10,838 nucleotides of DNA from Acetobacterium sp. (GCA_022013395.1 JAKLQL010000006.1:1-10838); one strand, 5' to 3'. Shown: positions 1 to 6,662, counted from the first letter of the stretch. The notes: generated by a model from the letters alone, not told the origin. Numbers and translations are program-made.

Positions 1-163
1 CTCCCGATGAGAATTTTTCTCCAACCACACTCATCGAATCCACCATGGCCTCCAAAATTTCTCCCGGTGCGGTTCCTTCGTCTAATGCTTCTTGAACCAG
101 ACCTGGTACCAATTTAGCTTTTCCTGCTTCGACCTTTGCTTTGACTTCTTCAATTTTTGACAT
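1..163 (-). CDS. Corrinoid (B12-binding) methyltransferase protein, N-terminal part, cut by window edge
   Basis: This is the start of a corrinoid protein that would carry a methyl group on cobalamin between a substrate methyltransferase and a methyl-THF methyltransferase. Only about 54 residues are inside the window. They open with MSKIEEVKAKVEAGK and reach VGEKFSSG, the four-helix cap region found before the B12-binding domain; the DxHxxG cobalamin-ligand motif would lie outside. By hand alignment about 35 of 54 residues match the complete corrinoid protein at 3518-4150, so the two are paralogues. The ATG at 161-163 is preceded on the minus strand by a strong AGGAGGAA site. It follows the MttB-family gene in the same direction with a gap of about 147 nt, so it is probably the dedicated corrinoid partner of that enzyme. 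The family is clear; the substrate is not. Confidence 0.9.
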   Translation of the reverse strand, partial: MSKIEEVKAKVEAGKAKLVPGLVQEALDEGTAPGEILEAMVDSMSVVGEKFSSG

Positions 164-248
164 GATTTCTTCCTCCTATTTTATTACACGGCCTTATTTT
201 TATACCTTAAATAATGACCTATTTACAATTTTTTAAATTTCTGAGAAT

Positions 249-282
249 ATTTTATGGAAGATAAGATCATCTTCCATAAAAT
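249..282 (-). other. Intercistronic stem-loop between the MttB-family and corrinoid genes
   Basis: A perfect 14-bp inverted repeat (arms ATTTTATGGAAGAT and ATCTTCCATAAAAT, 6-nt loop) lies 29 nt after the MttB-family stop codon. No run of T follows it on the minus strand, so it does not look like a classic intrinsic terminator. It could be a transcript-stabilising or processing hairpin, or a partial attenuator that sets the ratio of the two proteins. The structure is plain in the sequence; the role is inferred. Confidence 0.75.
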
Positions 283-310
283 CTTATTGCTTATAACTAG
301 CTAGCTTTGG

Positions 311-1756
311 TCAACACAGTTCTTTTTCGGCTCTAGTCATAATTTCATCCAGTTGCTTAACCGTTTTCGCCGGTAATGGATTTTTGACGCCTTTTGAAAG
401 AATTTCTTTAACCCGATCTTTTATTCGGCCTTCTAAACCTCGCTTGTCGGATTTTTCCCATTGGTTAAAAGTTTGTGGTACCATCAGATCCGGGGTGTAA
501 AAATCATGGATGTGTTCAATGGTATGCTCTTCTGCAATAAAATTCCCACCTGGCCCCACTTCATCAATGGTTTCTTCCGCCAAGGTTTCTTCATTTATTT
601 CAATCCCATTTACTAATACCTTCATAAACTCGATCATTTCATTACACAGAACAAAATCTTCAAGCTTGGTTAAATTCCCAGCCTCATAGGCACCAATGGC
701 AAATGACATGTTGGTGCCGGAAAGCATGGAAGAGTAAAGCTGGATGGATTTATCGAATGTTGAAATTTCATCAAAGACACCGCTGTCAGTATTGCCAAAG
801 TTTGAACAAAATGGCAGCTGGAGATACCTGAATACATCAGATGTGGCACATTGAGCAATGATGAGTTCGGGTCTAGAGTGAGCCATCAAAATAGCGCTCA
901 TATCGATATTATCATTAAATTTACTGACAATAAATGGGGCCCCAGGATTTGTCAGTTGACTGACAACCAGTCCCACCAGGGTATCTGCCAGACCAACCGC
1001 AATACTGCCTGCCAGTGTCATAGGACCACTGAGACCAAATCCAATCCCGGCAATATAAACGGAAGGTGAATTTTTTTCAGCCATAAACATTACCTGTTCC
1101 AGCCCGTTATCGGTATGAACCAGGGGATCCATGGGGCAAATTAGATTCACGGCAAAAGGTTTTGCTTTAAAAGCGTCGGCGCTCCCGGCAACCGCTTCAA
1201 ACATTTCGAACTCATATTCCAGATTTTTGATGTTATGAGCCCAATACATAATCGGTTTCTTGGTATTTTGGAGAATCGTATGAATCTCGGCGATATCAGC
1301 TGCTTCGTTCTTTGCATCAGAAACAGAAATGAGACCGCTGGCCCATGAAATATTGGGAAGTGCATCAATCAATTGTGCTACATTAGCGGCATCCGCTTTG
1401 GTTCCTGGCCGTCTTTCACCCGTTTCATAATCAACAATTTGTGTACATGTAATAGCCGGGCCGTGATGAACATTGTTTTTTGACAACTTCATAGCCGGTT
1501 CCCCATCTCGGTTATAGATTGTCAACGCCTTGGGGGCACGATCCACAGCCCATTGGAGTAAACCATAAGGAATTTTTACATTATCATCTTCAACGACACA
1601 GCCGGCATTTTTCAATAGTTCGATTGCTTTTTTGTTACGCACACTGCATCCGGTTCGTTCCAATATCCGGTATGCTGAATCCACAACCTCTTCACACTGA
1701 ACCTCATTCCACACCTTGTATTGAATACTTTGATTAGAAATACTGTTTGGTTTCAT
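311..1756 (-). CDS. MttB-family (non-pyrrolysine) corrinoid-dependent methyltransferase
   Basis: A 481-aa member of the trimethylamine methyltransferase (MttB) superfamily, a cytoplasmic enzyme that moves a methyl group from a substrate to a corrinoid protein. The reading frame is open throughout with no in-frame TAG, so this is a non-pyrrolysine member. Characterised relatives in Desulfitobacterium and Eubacterium limosum act on quaternary amines such as glycine betaine, proline betaine, carnitine and gamma-butyrobetaine. Visible family features are the LERTG segment near residues 32-36, a GERRPGTKAD region near 113-122, and the C-terminal GPGGNF...EEHT motif near 401-412. Length fits the family. 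I chose the ATG at 1754-1756 because GAAAGG sits 9 nt upstream and the sequence then matches the family N-terminus; an in-frame extension upstream runs into a hairpin and lacks a good ribosome site. The gene lies between an MFS transporter and a corrinoid protein. The exact substrate cannot be read from the sequence. Confidence 0.93.
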   Translation of the reverse strand: MKPNSISNQSIQYKVWNEVQCEEVVDSAYRILERTGCSVRNKKAIELLKNAGCVVEDDNVKIPYGLLQWAVDRAPKALTIYNRDGEPAMKLSKNNVHHGPAITCTQIVDYETGERRPGTKADAANVAQLIDALPNISWASGLISVSDAKNEAADIAEIHTILQNTKKPIMYWAHNIKNLEYEFEMFEAVAGSADAFKAKPFAVNLICPMDPLVHTDNGLEQVMFMAEKNSPSVYIAGIGFGLSGPMTLAGSIAVGLADTLVGLVVSQLTNPGAPFIVSKFNDNIDMSAILMAHSRPELIIAQCATSDVFRYLQLPFCSNFGNTDSGVFDEISTFDKSIQLYSSMLSGTNMSFAIGAYEAGNLTKLEDFVLCNEMIEFMKVLVNGIEINEETLAEETIDEVGPGGNFIAEEHTIEHIHDFYTPDLMVPQTFNQWEKSDKRGLEGRIKDRVKEILSKGVKNPLPAKTVKQLDEIMTRAEKELC

Positions 1757-1778
1757 AAGCCACTGCCTTTCTTTATAA

Positions 1779-1812
1779 TCAACCGCAGATGTACATATGC
1801 ATCTGCGGTTTG
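1779..1812 (-). other. Intercistronic stem-loop between the MFS and MttB-family genes
   Basis: An 11-bp perfect inverted repeat (arms AACCGCAGATG at 1781-1791 and CATCTGCGGTT at 1800-1810, 8-nt loop) can be extended by three pairs past a single bulged T. It fills most of the 72-bp gap between the MFS stop and the MttB-family start, about 23 nt before that ATG. No T-run follows it on the minus strand, so a simple terminator is unlikely. A role in mRNA processing, stability or translation of the downstream gene is inferred. Confidence 0.75.
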
Positions 1813-1828
1813 ACACAAAACTTATTGA

Positions 1829-3055
1829 TTATTCTTGAACCAGCTCTTGTTTCCCAGTTGGAAACTGTTTCTTTTCTATTGATGCAACGACAATATCCGC
1901 AATAACCATTGCTACTAAAATAATTGCCGACACGGTCCATGTTTTTGTAAAACTTTCAGTATTCATAACGCCTAAAAGCCAGGTTGCATAATAAGTGCTG
2001 ATAAATGAACCAATCCCGTAAACAGCCGTTATAACTGAAACAGAGTCGTCATATCGTGATTTTGGGACGATATTAAAACCATGGGCATAAGCATTTGAAA
2101 AAGCAATTTTATAAGTACAGGCTCCGATGGTTCCAACGATTAACAAAACACTAACGGATGGATATAAGACGAGAATAAATAATGAAACCGCTGCGATTGC
2201 GTAACAGGTAGTAACCGTATACCGTTTCAGCTTACCGTAAATAAAACCGAAACCGAGACAAATCAAAAATCCAACAATCGATTTAACCGAAGCTGATATC
2301 CCGGCTAATTCTGTTCCGCCAAGATTGTTTTCAAAAATATATGGTGAAAGATAATACAGGACTGTTCCGCCTAAAACTATGTTTAGCAGAAAAAATCCAA
2401 ATGACATCCACCAAAATCGCCATCCCAGTGGTTCTTTGACACCAGTAGCCGCTTTTGCTCTTTCTTCAGCGGTTTCTTTTGAAGGTTTGATACTGGGAAT
2501 AAATAGAATCAGCAGAATAACCATTGGTACTGCTGTCCAGTACAACATAAAAACACTTTGCCATGGCTGGCCGCTTGATAACATCCCAGCAAAATAACTG
2601 AAAATTACCCCAACCAGACTTAATGCGGCATTGTAATAACCGGTAATTTTTGCCCGGGTCTTACTGTCAGTATAGAGATCTGCGATCAGAGCAACGGCTA
2701 CAACGTTTACAATACCAGCCCCTAAACCAACCAATGTACGCATAACACACATATACATCCAGTCATCAACGAATACTCCGAGAATCGCACCAACTGCAAA
2801 GATCACACCACCTGCGATCATGACAATTTTTTTGTCCATTTTTTTAAGCAGTGCTGCCGTAAGCAATGATGCGAAAACAATGACTAACATTGGACCTGAT
2901 ACAAAATAATTTACATACCCCATGGATTCAGGATATGTCTTATACAATACTCCAATAATTGGATTAATTGCTAAATCCGCCATAACCGCAATTGCTGTGG
3001 CCATAATCGCAATGGTCGCTAGTATTCTTTTTGTTTTTGACATTTCGACTGACAT
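1829..3055 (-). CDS. MFS transporter, probable uptake of the methylated substrate
   Basis: A 408-aa major facilitator superfamily membrane protein with about 12 hydrophobic segments in two halves. A charged central loop lies near residues 187-212 (KPSKETAEERAKAATGVKEP). Family hallmarks are a motif-A-like loop, LKKMDKKIV, at about 70-78 between helices 2 and 3, and an arginine at 106 opening helix 4, followed by a glycine-rich GLGAGIVNV stretch. I chose the ATG at 3053-3055 because AGGAG lies 7 nt upstream; an upstream in-frame ATG has no such site. It is the first gene of a likely operon with the MttB-family enzyme and a corrinoid protein, driven by the promoter at 3182-3210. The context suggests import of the MttB substrate, but MFS subfamily and direction of transport cannot be settled here. 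Characterised MttB-type quaternary-amine loci often carry a BCCT transporter instead. Confidence 0.9.
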   Translation of the reverse strand: MSVEMSKTKRILATIAIMATAIAVMADLAINPIIGVLYKTYPESMGYVNYFVSGPMLVIVFASLLTAALLKKMDKKIVMIAGGVIFAVGAILGVFVDDWMYMCVMRTLVGLGAGIVNVVAVALIADLYTDSKTRAKITGYYNAALSLVGVIFSYFAGMLSSGQPWQSVFMLYWTAVPMVILLILFIPSIKPSKETAEERAKAATGVKEPLGWRFWWMSFGFFLLNIVLGGTVLYYLSPYIFENNLGGTELAGISASVKSIVGFLICLGFGFIYGKLKRYTVTTCYAIAAVSLFILVLYPSVSVLLIVGTIGACTYKIAFSNAYAHGFNIVPKSRYDDSVSVITAVYGIGSFISTYYATWLLGVMNTESFTKTWTVSAIILVAMVIADIVVASIEKKQFPTGKQELVQE

Positions 3056-3127
3056 AAAATTTCTCCTTACCTGTTTTTTTATCCCTAAAATATAAAGTCG
3101 TTTTAAATATCTGTTTTGCACTTTTTT

Positions 3128-3139
3128 TACCTGCAGGTA
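3128..3139. promoter_or_regulatory. Perfect 12-bp palindrome in the MFS gene leader
   Basis: TACCTGCAGGTA is a perfect palindrome about 40 nt downstream of the predicted transcription start of the MFS operon and 72 nt before its ATG. The position suits a repressor roadblock or an activator site, but no binding protein can be assigned. Confidence 0.4.
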
Positions 3140-3150
3140 GCCTAACAATA

Positions 3151-3166
3151 TTTAAGCGCGCTTTAA
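3151..3166. promoter_or_regulatory. GC-cored palindrome just downstream of the MFS promoter
   Basis: A perfect 10-bp palindrome AAGCGCGCTT (3154-3163) with AT-rich flanks stands out in AT-rich DNA. It begins roughly 12 nt after the predicted transcription start, a usual place for an operator. The regulator is unknown; the PucR-type protein at 6778-8322 is one candidate. Confidence 0.4.
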
Positions 3167-3181
3167 TTTAAGTATAGTTAA

Positions 3182-3210
3182 ATAATAGTTCCATTATTTC
3201 TTTTTGTCAA
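3182..3210 (-). promoter_or_regulatory. Sigma-70-type promoter for the MFS/MttB/corrinoid operon
   Basis: On the minus strand a perfect -35 box TTGACA (3205-3210) is followed after exactly 17 nt by TATTAT (3182-3187), one base from the consensus -10. The start would fall near 3175, giving a leader of about 120 nt. This places the MFS, MttB-family and downstream corrinoid genes under a promoter separate from that of the upstream UroD/MtqA/MtqC-like genes. Confidence 0.75.
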
Positions 3211-3517
3211 GTTGTTTTTGTAATATATTCAGATTTTATGAAACCGATATTTATTGATGAACTTAATAATGGATTATTCACAAAGTTATAATTTAACCGT
3301 TCAACGCCTGTGATACCAGCAGATCCAGTCAGACCTGTTTTACTCGTTAAGTGAAAAGATAAAATAAACAAAGCACACCAATTTCTAGTAAACTCCCATT
3401 ATTTCTGGTAATTGCTTACTTTCAAATATTCTCAATCCGAAAGCAAGCTTTTTCCTGAGGACTGTCTTTTATTCTATTTCTTTCCTTCGCAGTCCAATAT
3501 CTTGTTTATTTTGTATA
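3211..3517. other. Intergenic stretch between the two methyltransferase modules
   Basis: No convincing gene is present. Downstream of the corrinoid gene on the minus strand there are two possible hairpins. One has 6-bp arms GGACTG/CAGTCC at 3459-3464 and 3490-3495. The other has 10-nt arms at 3414-3423 and 3439-3448 with one mismatch on the plus strand (a G-U pair in the minus transcript) and a 15-nt loop. Neither has a T-run, so termination by them is uncertain. A short inverted repeat AATAAT-GG-ATTATT lies at 3265-3278, about 55 nt upstream of the MFS promoter -35 box. A minus-strand frame stays open for tens of codons but has no usable start. Confidence 0.5.
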
Positions 3518-4150
3518 TTATTTATCTCCGATGAGTTCCTTCGCTTTAGCTGCTGAGCTTCCGGCATCCGGTGCATAACCATCAGCTCCAATTTCGTCGG
3601 CATAGGCCGGGGTGACTGGTGCCCCGCCCACGATAACTTTCATATCTGGGAAAGCGGCTTTAACCGTTTGAACGGCTTCTTTCAACGCTGGCATGGTGGT
3701 CGTCAACAGACCAGAACAGGCAACCAGTACCACGTTTTCATTTTCTTTAACTGCTTCTACAAAGCGTTCAGCTGGCACATCGACGCCCAGATCAACCATA
3801 TCAAATCCGGCACTTTCCAGCATCATCACAACCAGATTTTTGCCAATATCATGAAGATCTCCGGCAACCGTTCCCATGATGCAGGTTCCCAGGGAGGTCG
3901 ATTCATCTCCAGCCATAGCTGGTTTTAAGATTTCCACACCTTTTGACATCGCTTTGGCAGCGATCAGCATTTCCGGCACAAAAATTTCTCCGGATGAAAA
4001 TTTTTCACCGACTATACCCATGGAAGCGATCATGGCATCCAGAATATCCTGTGGTTTGACTCCAGCATCCAGAGCTTCCTGAACAGCAGCGGCAACTTTT
4101 TTTGATTTACCAGTTTCTACTAATACTTTTACATCTTCAATTTTTGACAT
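3518..4150 (-). CDS. Corrinoid protein of a methyltransferase system (MtqC/MttC-like)
   Basis: A complete 210-aa cobalamin-binding methyl carrier. It has the two-domain build of MttC/MtaC/MtqC proteins: a helical cap (about residues 1-85) and a Rossmann-like B12-binding domain (about 88-210). The cobalt-ligand motif DLHDIG is at 98-103, with D98, H100 and G103 forming DxHxxG. It is followed by SGL at 146-148 and a GG pair at 175-176, which line the nucleotide tail pocket. A ribosome site AAAGGAG lies 8 nt before the ATG. It is the last gene after the UroD-type and pterin-binding methyltransferases, 124 nt behind the latter. Expected role: accept methyl from a substrate methyltransferase and pass it to the MtqA-like enzyme. 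Family assignment is firm; which substrate enzyme it serves is inferred from position. Confidence 0.95.
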   Translation of the reverse strand: MSKIEDVKVLVETGKSKKVAAAVQEALDAGVKPQDILDAMIASMGIVGEKFSSGEIFVPEMLIAAKAMSKGVEILKPAMAGDESTSLGTCIMGTVAGDLHDIGKNLVVMMLESAGFDMVDLGVDVPAERFVEAVKENENVVLVACSGLLTTTMPALKEAVQTVKAAFPDMKVIVGGAPVTPAYADEIGADGYAPDAGSSAAKAKELIGDK

Positions 4151-4274
4151 TTTGATTTCTCCTTTGATTTAAATTCAAATACTTATTTTTATTTAATCCA
4201 CCCGGAACTTGTGTGAATTCCTGAGTTTTATTAGACCTTTTTTAAATAGACATATTTCTCGTAACATGAACCTT

Positions 4275-5072
4275 CTATTTTACAAAAATTCCTTCGCGGA
4301 AAGCACCAATGTATTCCATACAGTATTCATCTTCGCCCATCATGGCCTCGGTAGCGAAAAGCATCCCCATCATGTCTTTATTAAGCGGGTCAAGAATAAA
4401 ACTATCCATCCCGGCGCTCATGGCCAAAACGGCAAAAGCCTGATTGGCAATCCGTCGTGCTGGCAGGTTGAATGAGATATTACTGACTGCTCCGGTCACA
4501 TGGATGGTCGGATATTGCTTTTTGATTTCCCTGATTACTTCGGTAACCATGGCGATACCATCTTCAGAGGTACAAAGCATTTCAATCAATGGATCAATGT
4601 GCATCCGGGATGGATCAATTTTGTATTCTTTGCATTTCGCCATTAAGTCGGTAAAGACATCAAGACGGTCTTTGGCCGTTTTTGGTATTCCTTTATCACT
4701 ATTAAGCAATGCTACACATTCCCATTTAGTGTCAGCAAGCACTTTAAAAGCGATATCAACTTTACCACCTTCCAACGATACGGAATTGAACAGTCCTGGT
4801 TTATTACAATATTTCATCGATTCAATACAGGTATAAACATTCGGACTATCGACTGCGATGGGAACATCCGTAGCGTCCTGAACGATATCAATCAGCCATT
4901 TCATGGTTTCCAGTTCGATGTCGTCATCGACAGAAGCACAAACATCAATAAAGTTTGCTCCTGCCTCAGCTTGCCTAATTGCCAGACTCTTGATAAACTC
5001 AGCGTCTTTCTCAGCAATGGCCTTTCCCGTTGAAGGAATGGCGCCATTTATTTTTTCTCCAATAATAATCAT
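4275..5072 (-). CDS. Methyl-THF:corrinoid protein methyltransferase (MtqA/AcsE-like)
   Basis: A 265-aa pterin-binding (DHPS-fold TIM barrel) methyltransferase, cytoplasmic, which in acetogens moves methyl from a methylcorrinoid protein to tetrahydrofolate. It opens with the family signature MIIIGEKING. Residues matching the pterin pocket of AcsE-type enzymes are visible: D75 in VDSPN, N96 in FNSVS, D160 in HIDPLI and N198 in SNISFN. Length matches AcsE and MtqA. AAGGAG lies 9 nt before the ATG. The stop is TAG, with another stop 11 codons further on, so readthrough would add little. It lies 52 nt behind the UroD-type gene and 124 nt ahead of the corrinoid gene, consistent with one operon. It is not the carbonyl branch AcsE itself, since no acs genes are nearby. 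It is the only methyl-THF enzyme visible here, so it may also serve the MttB module. Confidence 0.93.
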   Translation of the reverse strand: MIIIGEKINGAIPSTGKAIAEKDAEFIKSLAIRQAEAGANFIDVCASVDDDIELETMKWLIDIVQDATDVPIAVDSPNVYTCIESMKYCNKPGLFNSVSLEGGKVDIAFKVLADTKWECVALLNSDKGIPKTAKDRLDVFTDLMAKCKEYKIDPSRMHIDPLIEMLCTSEDGIAMVTEVIREIKKQYPTIHVTGAVSNISFNLPARRIANQAFAVLAMSAGMDSFILDPLNKDMMGMLFATEAMMGEDEYCMEYIGAFREGIFVK

Positions 5073-5124
5073 AGAGCATCTCTCCTTTTAATAAAGTATT
5101 GATTTTTCATTTCGTAGACTCGAT

Positions 5125-6207
5125 TTAATTCGAAAATTTAATCCGTGAATAGCGATAAACTTCTTCGAAAAATTCGATTGTGCAGGGGTTTGAATAATAC
5201 ACTTCCATAATCACCGGGTATTTCAGTTCTAACACCTTATCCACCAGTTTTCTTGCCGCCGCAACGTATTCCTCTTTACTGGCACCTGGTTCTGGAACCT
5301 CTGGCGCATAGTGGAGTGTGATCTGATCCCCATATTGAGGGACAACCGTATCAAAATCAATTAGCGGCTGACATTCTAACATATCAAATCCGGCTTCAAT
5401 ATAACAAGGCACTAACTGATCAACCTTGCCGCAGCTATGGCATTCGGTATAAAGGCCTTTGCTGTGGGCATAATCATTCACCTTTTTGATATGAGGTACC
5501 AGCATTTCCCGAATTGTGGCCGGCGAGAGAAACAAGCCTCTCTGGTGACCCCAGTCATCATGGAGGCAAATCGCGCCAATCTGGCCAGGAAACACTTCCA
5601 TGTATTTATCAATAATCATGATATAAAGGTCCGAGAGCTTATCAAATAATTCATGAATTGCATCCTGCTGGTCTTCATCAATCATGGCAATAAGAGACGC
5701 TTCAAAATCCATAAACGATATTAATCGCTCAAAATAACCGGTGCAGATTACTGGTTCCCACAGGTAGGGACCTTTTAGGTTTTTTTCAGCGGTAACCTTG
5801 CAATCAGCCCAATCCCAGGAGTCAATCACTTCCTTTGTTGGGAAAACAATTTTTTCTTTCCACTCATTGGCATCATCCAGACGCGGTTTTCCCGGTCTGA
5901 CAGTTGAACCGCCAATATCGACGCCATATTCCCAATCGATGCCGAACATATCCAGTCCTCCCAATTGTTCCGGGGGCAGTTTTTCATCGGATACATTGCC
6001 TTTAGCCGGATTATCCGGGATGCACTTTGGAAACAGATACTGATAATCAAATATGGTTACCTGCCATAACGGGTCTTTTTCTTTAAGCATTCGCTCGAAA
6101 TTTTCTTTGGGAGTGATGGGTGTGTTAAACTCTGGACATTCACAGCCAAACATAACCTGGGTATCCATGATTTTTAATTCTTCTTCTGAAAATGGAATTT
6201 TTGACAT
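5125..6207 (-). CDS. UroD-fold methyltransferase with H-x-C...C zinc site
   Basis: A 360-aa protein of the uroporphyrinogen decarboxylase/MtaA superfamily. The superfamily shares a TIM barrel and includes zinc methyltransferases such as MtaA/MtbA and the MT I proteins of aryl-ether O-demethylases. A likely zinc site is visible: H257 and C259 in ECHSCG, and C342 in SNPCTIEF, giving H-x-C-x82-C, the arrangement of MtaA-type enzymes. A further family-like HDDWG motif is at 216-220. The N-terminus (CEC at 22-24) is not typical of haem biosynthesis UroD, and no haem genes are nearby. AGGAGG precedes the ATG. As first gene before the MtqA-like and corrinoid genes it is probably the substrate-side methyltransferase, perhaps acting on a methoxy compound or a methylated thiol. 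The substrate is unknown, and a redundant thiol-type acceptor role cannot be ruled out. Confidence 0.85.
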   Translation of the reverse strand: MSKIPFSEEELKIMDTQVMFGCECPEFNTPITPKENFERMLKEKDPLWQVTIFDYQYLFPKCIPDNPAKGNVSDEKLPPEQLGGLDMFGIDWEYGVDIGGSTVRPGKPRLDDANEWKEKIVFPTKEVIDSWDWADCKVTAEKNLKGPYLWEPVICTGYFERLISFMDFEASLIAMIDEDQQDAIHELFDKLSDLYIMIIDKYMEVFPGQIGAICLHDDWGHQRGLFLSPATIREMLVPHIKKVNDYAHSKGLYTECHSCGKVDQLVPCYIEAGFDMLECQPLIDFDTVVPQYGDQITLHYAPEVPEPGASKEEYVAAARKLVDKVLELKYPVIMEVYYSNPCTIEFFEEVYRYSRIKFSN

Positions 6208-6255
6208 AATTATTTCCTCCTACTTTTTTGTTTTTTTATAACTTCTTGTAGATAT

Positions 6256-6406
6256 TTAATTCATTTCTGCTACTTTGGGTGTCAGTTCTGGAAAGAGAAC
6301 GATATCATCGATATCGCAATACTTGAATGAACAATATGGGCTTGTTAATCAATCCTAGATTGGTACCGATTACAATAAATTTCTTTTCAACCATAAAACT
6401 GAACAT
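6256..6406 (-). other. Possible decayed ORF in the leader of the UroD-type gene
   Basis: On the minus strand a short frame starting at ATG 6404-6406 encodes MFSFMVEKKFIVIGTNLG and stops at 6305-6307 after 33 residues. In a second frame the next stretch, 6348 to 6256, reads protein-like, including YCDIDDIVLFPELTPKVAEM, and ends in TAA. The change of frame with no stop-free path could mean a gene fragment broken by frameshifts, or simply chance. No family is recognised. The inverted repeat CGATATC/GATATCG with a 3-nt spacer (6300-6316) lies inside it. Confidence 0.2.
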
Positions 6407-6531
6407 CAACAGGCAATGATGATTCTAGTCATATTTACCCATCAGAATCGAACACGCTATCGCTCACGGCGTAATTTTTGATTTTCTTTTACTGTCCACC
6501 TCACTTTTAAGTATTTTCTTTGATATTTTGT

Positions 6532-6560
6532 ATTATATCGCTGATTTTACAAATTGTGAA
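6532..6560 (-). promoter_or_regulatory. Sigma-70-type promoter for the UroD/MtqA/MtqC-like operon
   Basis: On the minus strand TTCACA (6555-6560) and a perfect TATAAT (6532-6537) are separated by exactly 17 nt. Transcription would start near 6525, leaving an unusually long 5' leader of about 320 nt before the UroD-type ATG. I saw no cobalamin riboswitch box in the leader. Confidence 0.65.
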
Positions 6561-6597
6561 TCGGCAGTAAACTCCAAAATGTCATGATAGACTTGAC

Positions 6598-6627
6598 GAA
6601 TATGAGTATGAATTAGTATTCTTATTC
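6598..6627. promoter_or_regulatory. Imperfect inverted repeat in the divergent regulatory region
   Basis: Eleven-base arms GAATATGAGTA and TATTCTTATTC (9 of 11 pairs) flank an 8-nt spacer. The site lies between the two divergent promoters and just upstream of the minus-strand -35 box. It is a candidate site for the PucR-type regulator. A weak plus-strand promoter-like pair (TTGACG, 18 nt, TATTCT) overlaps it. Confidence 0.35.
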
Positions 6628-6646
6628 TGATAGCGCCAGACCCTTA

Positions 6647-6662
6647 GTTTGAATCTTCAAAC
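6647..6662. promoter_or_regulatory. Perfect inverted repeat upstream of the regulator promoter
   Basis: Arms GTTTGAA and TTCAAAC are separated by TC, 45 nt upstream of the regulator gene's -35 box. The compact symmetry and position fit an activator or autoregulatory site. A second, longer-range pair TCCACC/GGTGGA lies at 6666-6671 and 6696-6701. Function is inferred. Confidence 0.4.

Noticed and set aside
311..1756. A pyrrolysine-containing MttB
   Set aside because: The reading frame has no internal TAG; the protein is continuous and ends in TGA, so it is a non-pyrrolysine family member.
3210..3400. Open minus-strand frame of tens of codons between the modules
   Set aside because: It has no ATG, GTG or TTG with a ribosome site, overlaps a promoter region, and its translation resembles no family.
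4275..4277. TAG stop of the MtqA-like gene as a possible pyrrolysine codon
   Set aside because: The protein already has full family length at this TAG, and readthrough would add only about ten residues before another stop.
4444..4836. A plus-strand frame of 130 codons
   Set aside because: It lies entirely opposite the well-supported pterin-binding methyltransferase gene and has no recognisable family or ribosome site.
5125..6207. Haem biosynthesis uroporphyrinogen decarboxylase (HemE)
   Set aside because: The fold is shared, but the zinc-type H-x-C...C residues and the neighbouring corrinoid and pterin enzymes indicate a methyltransferase.
6208..6530. Cobalamin riboswitch in the long leader
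   Set aside because: The leader suggested a riboswitch for a B12-dependent operon, but I found no B12-box-like sequence or its typical partner helices.
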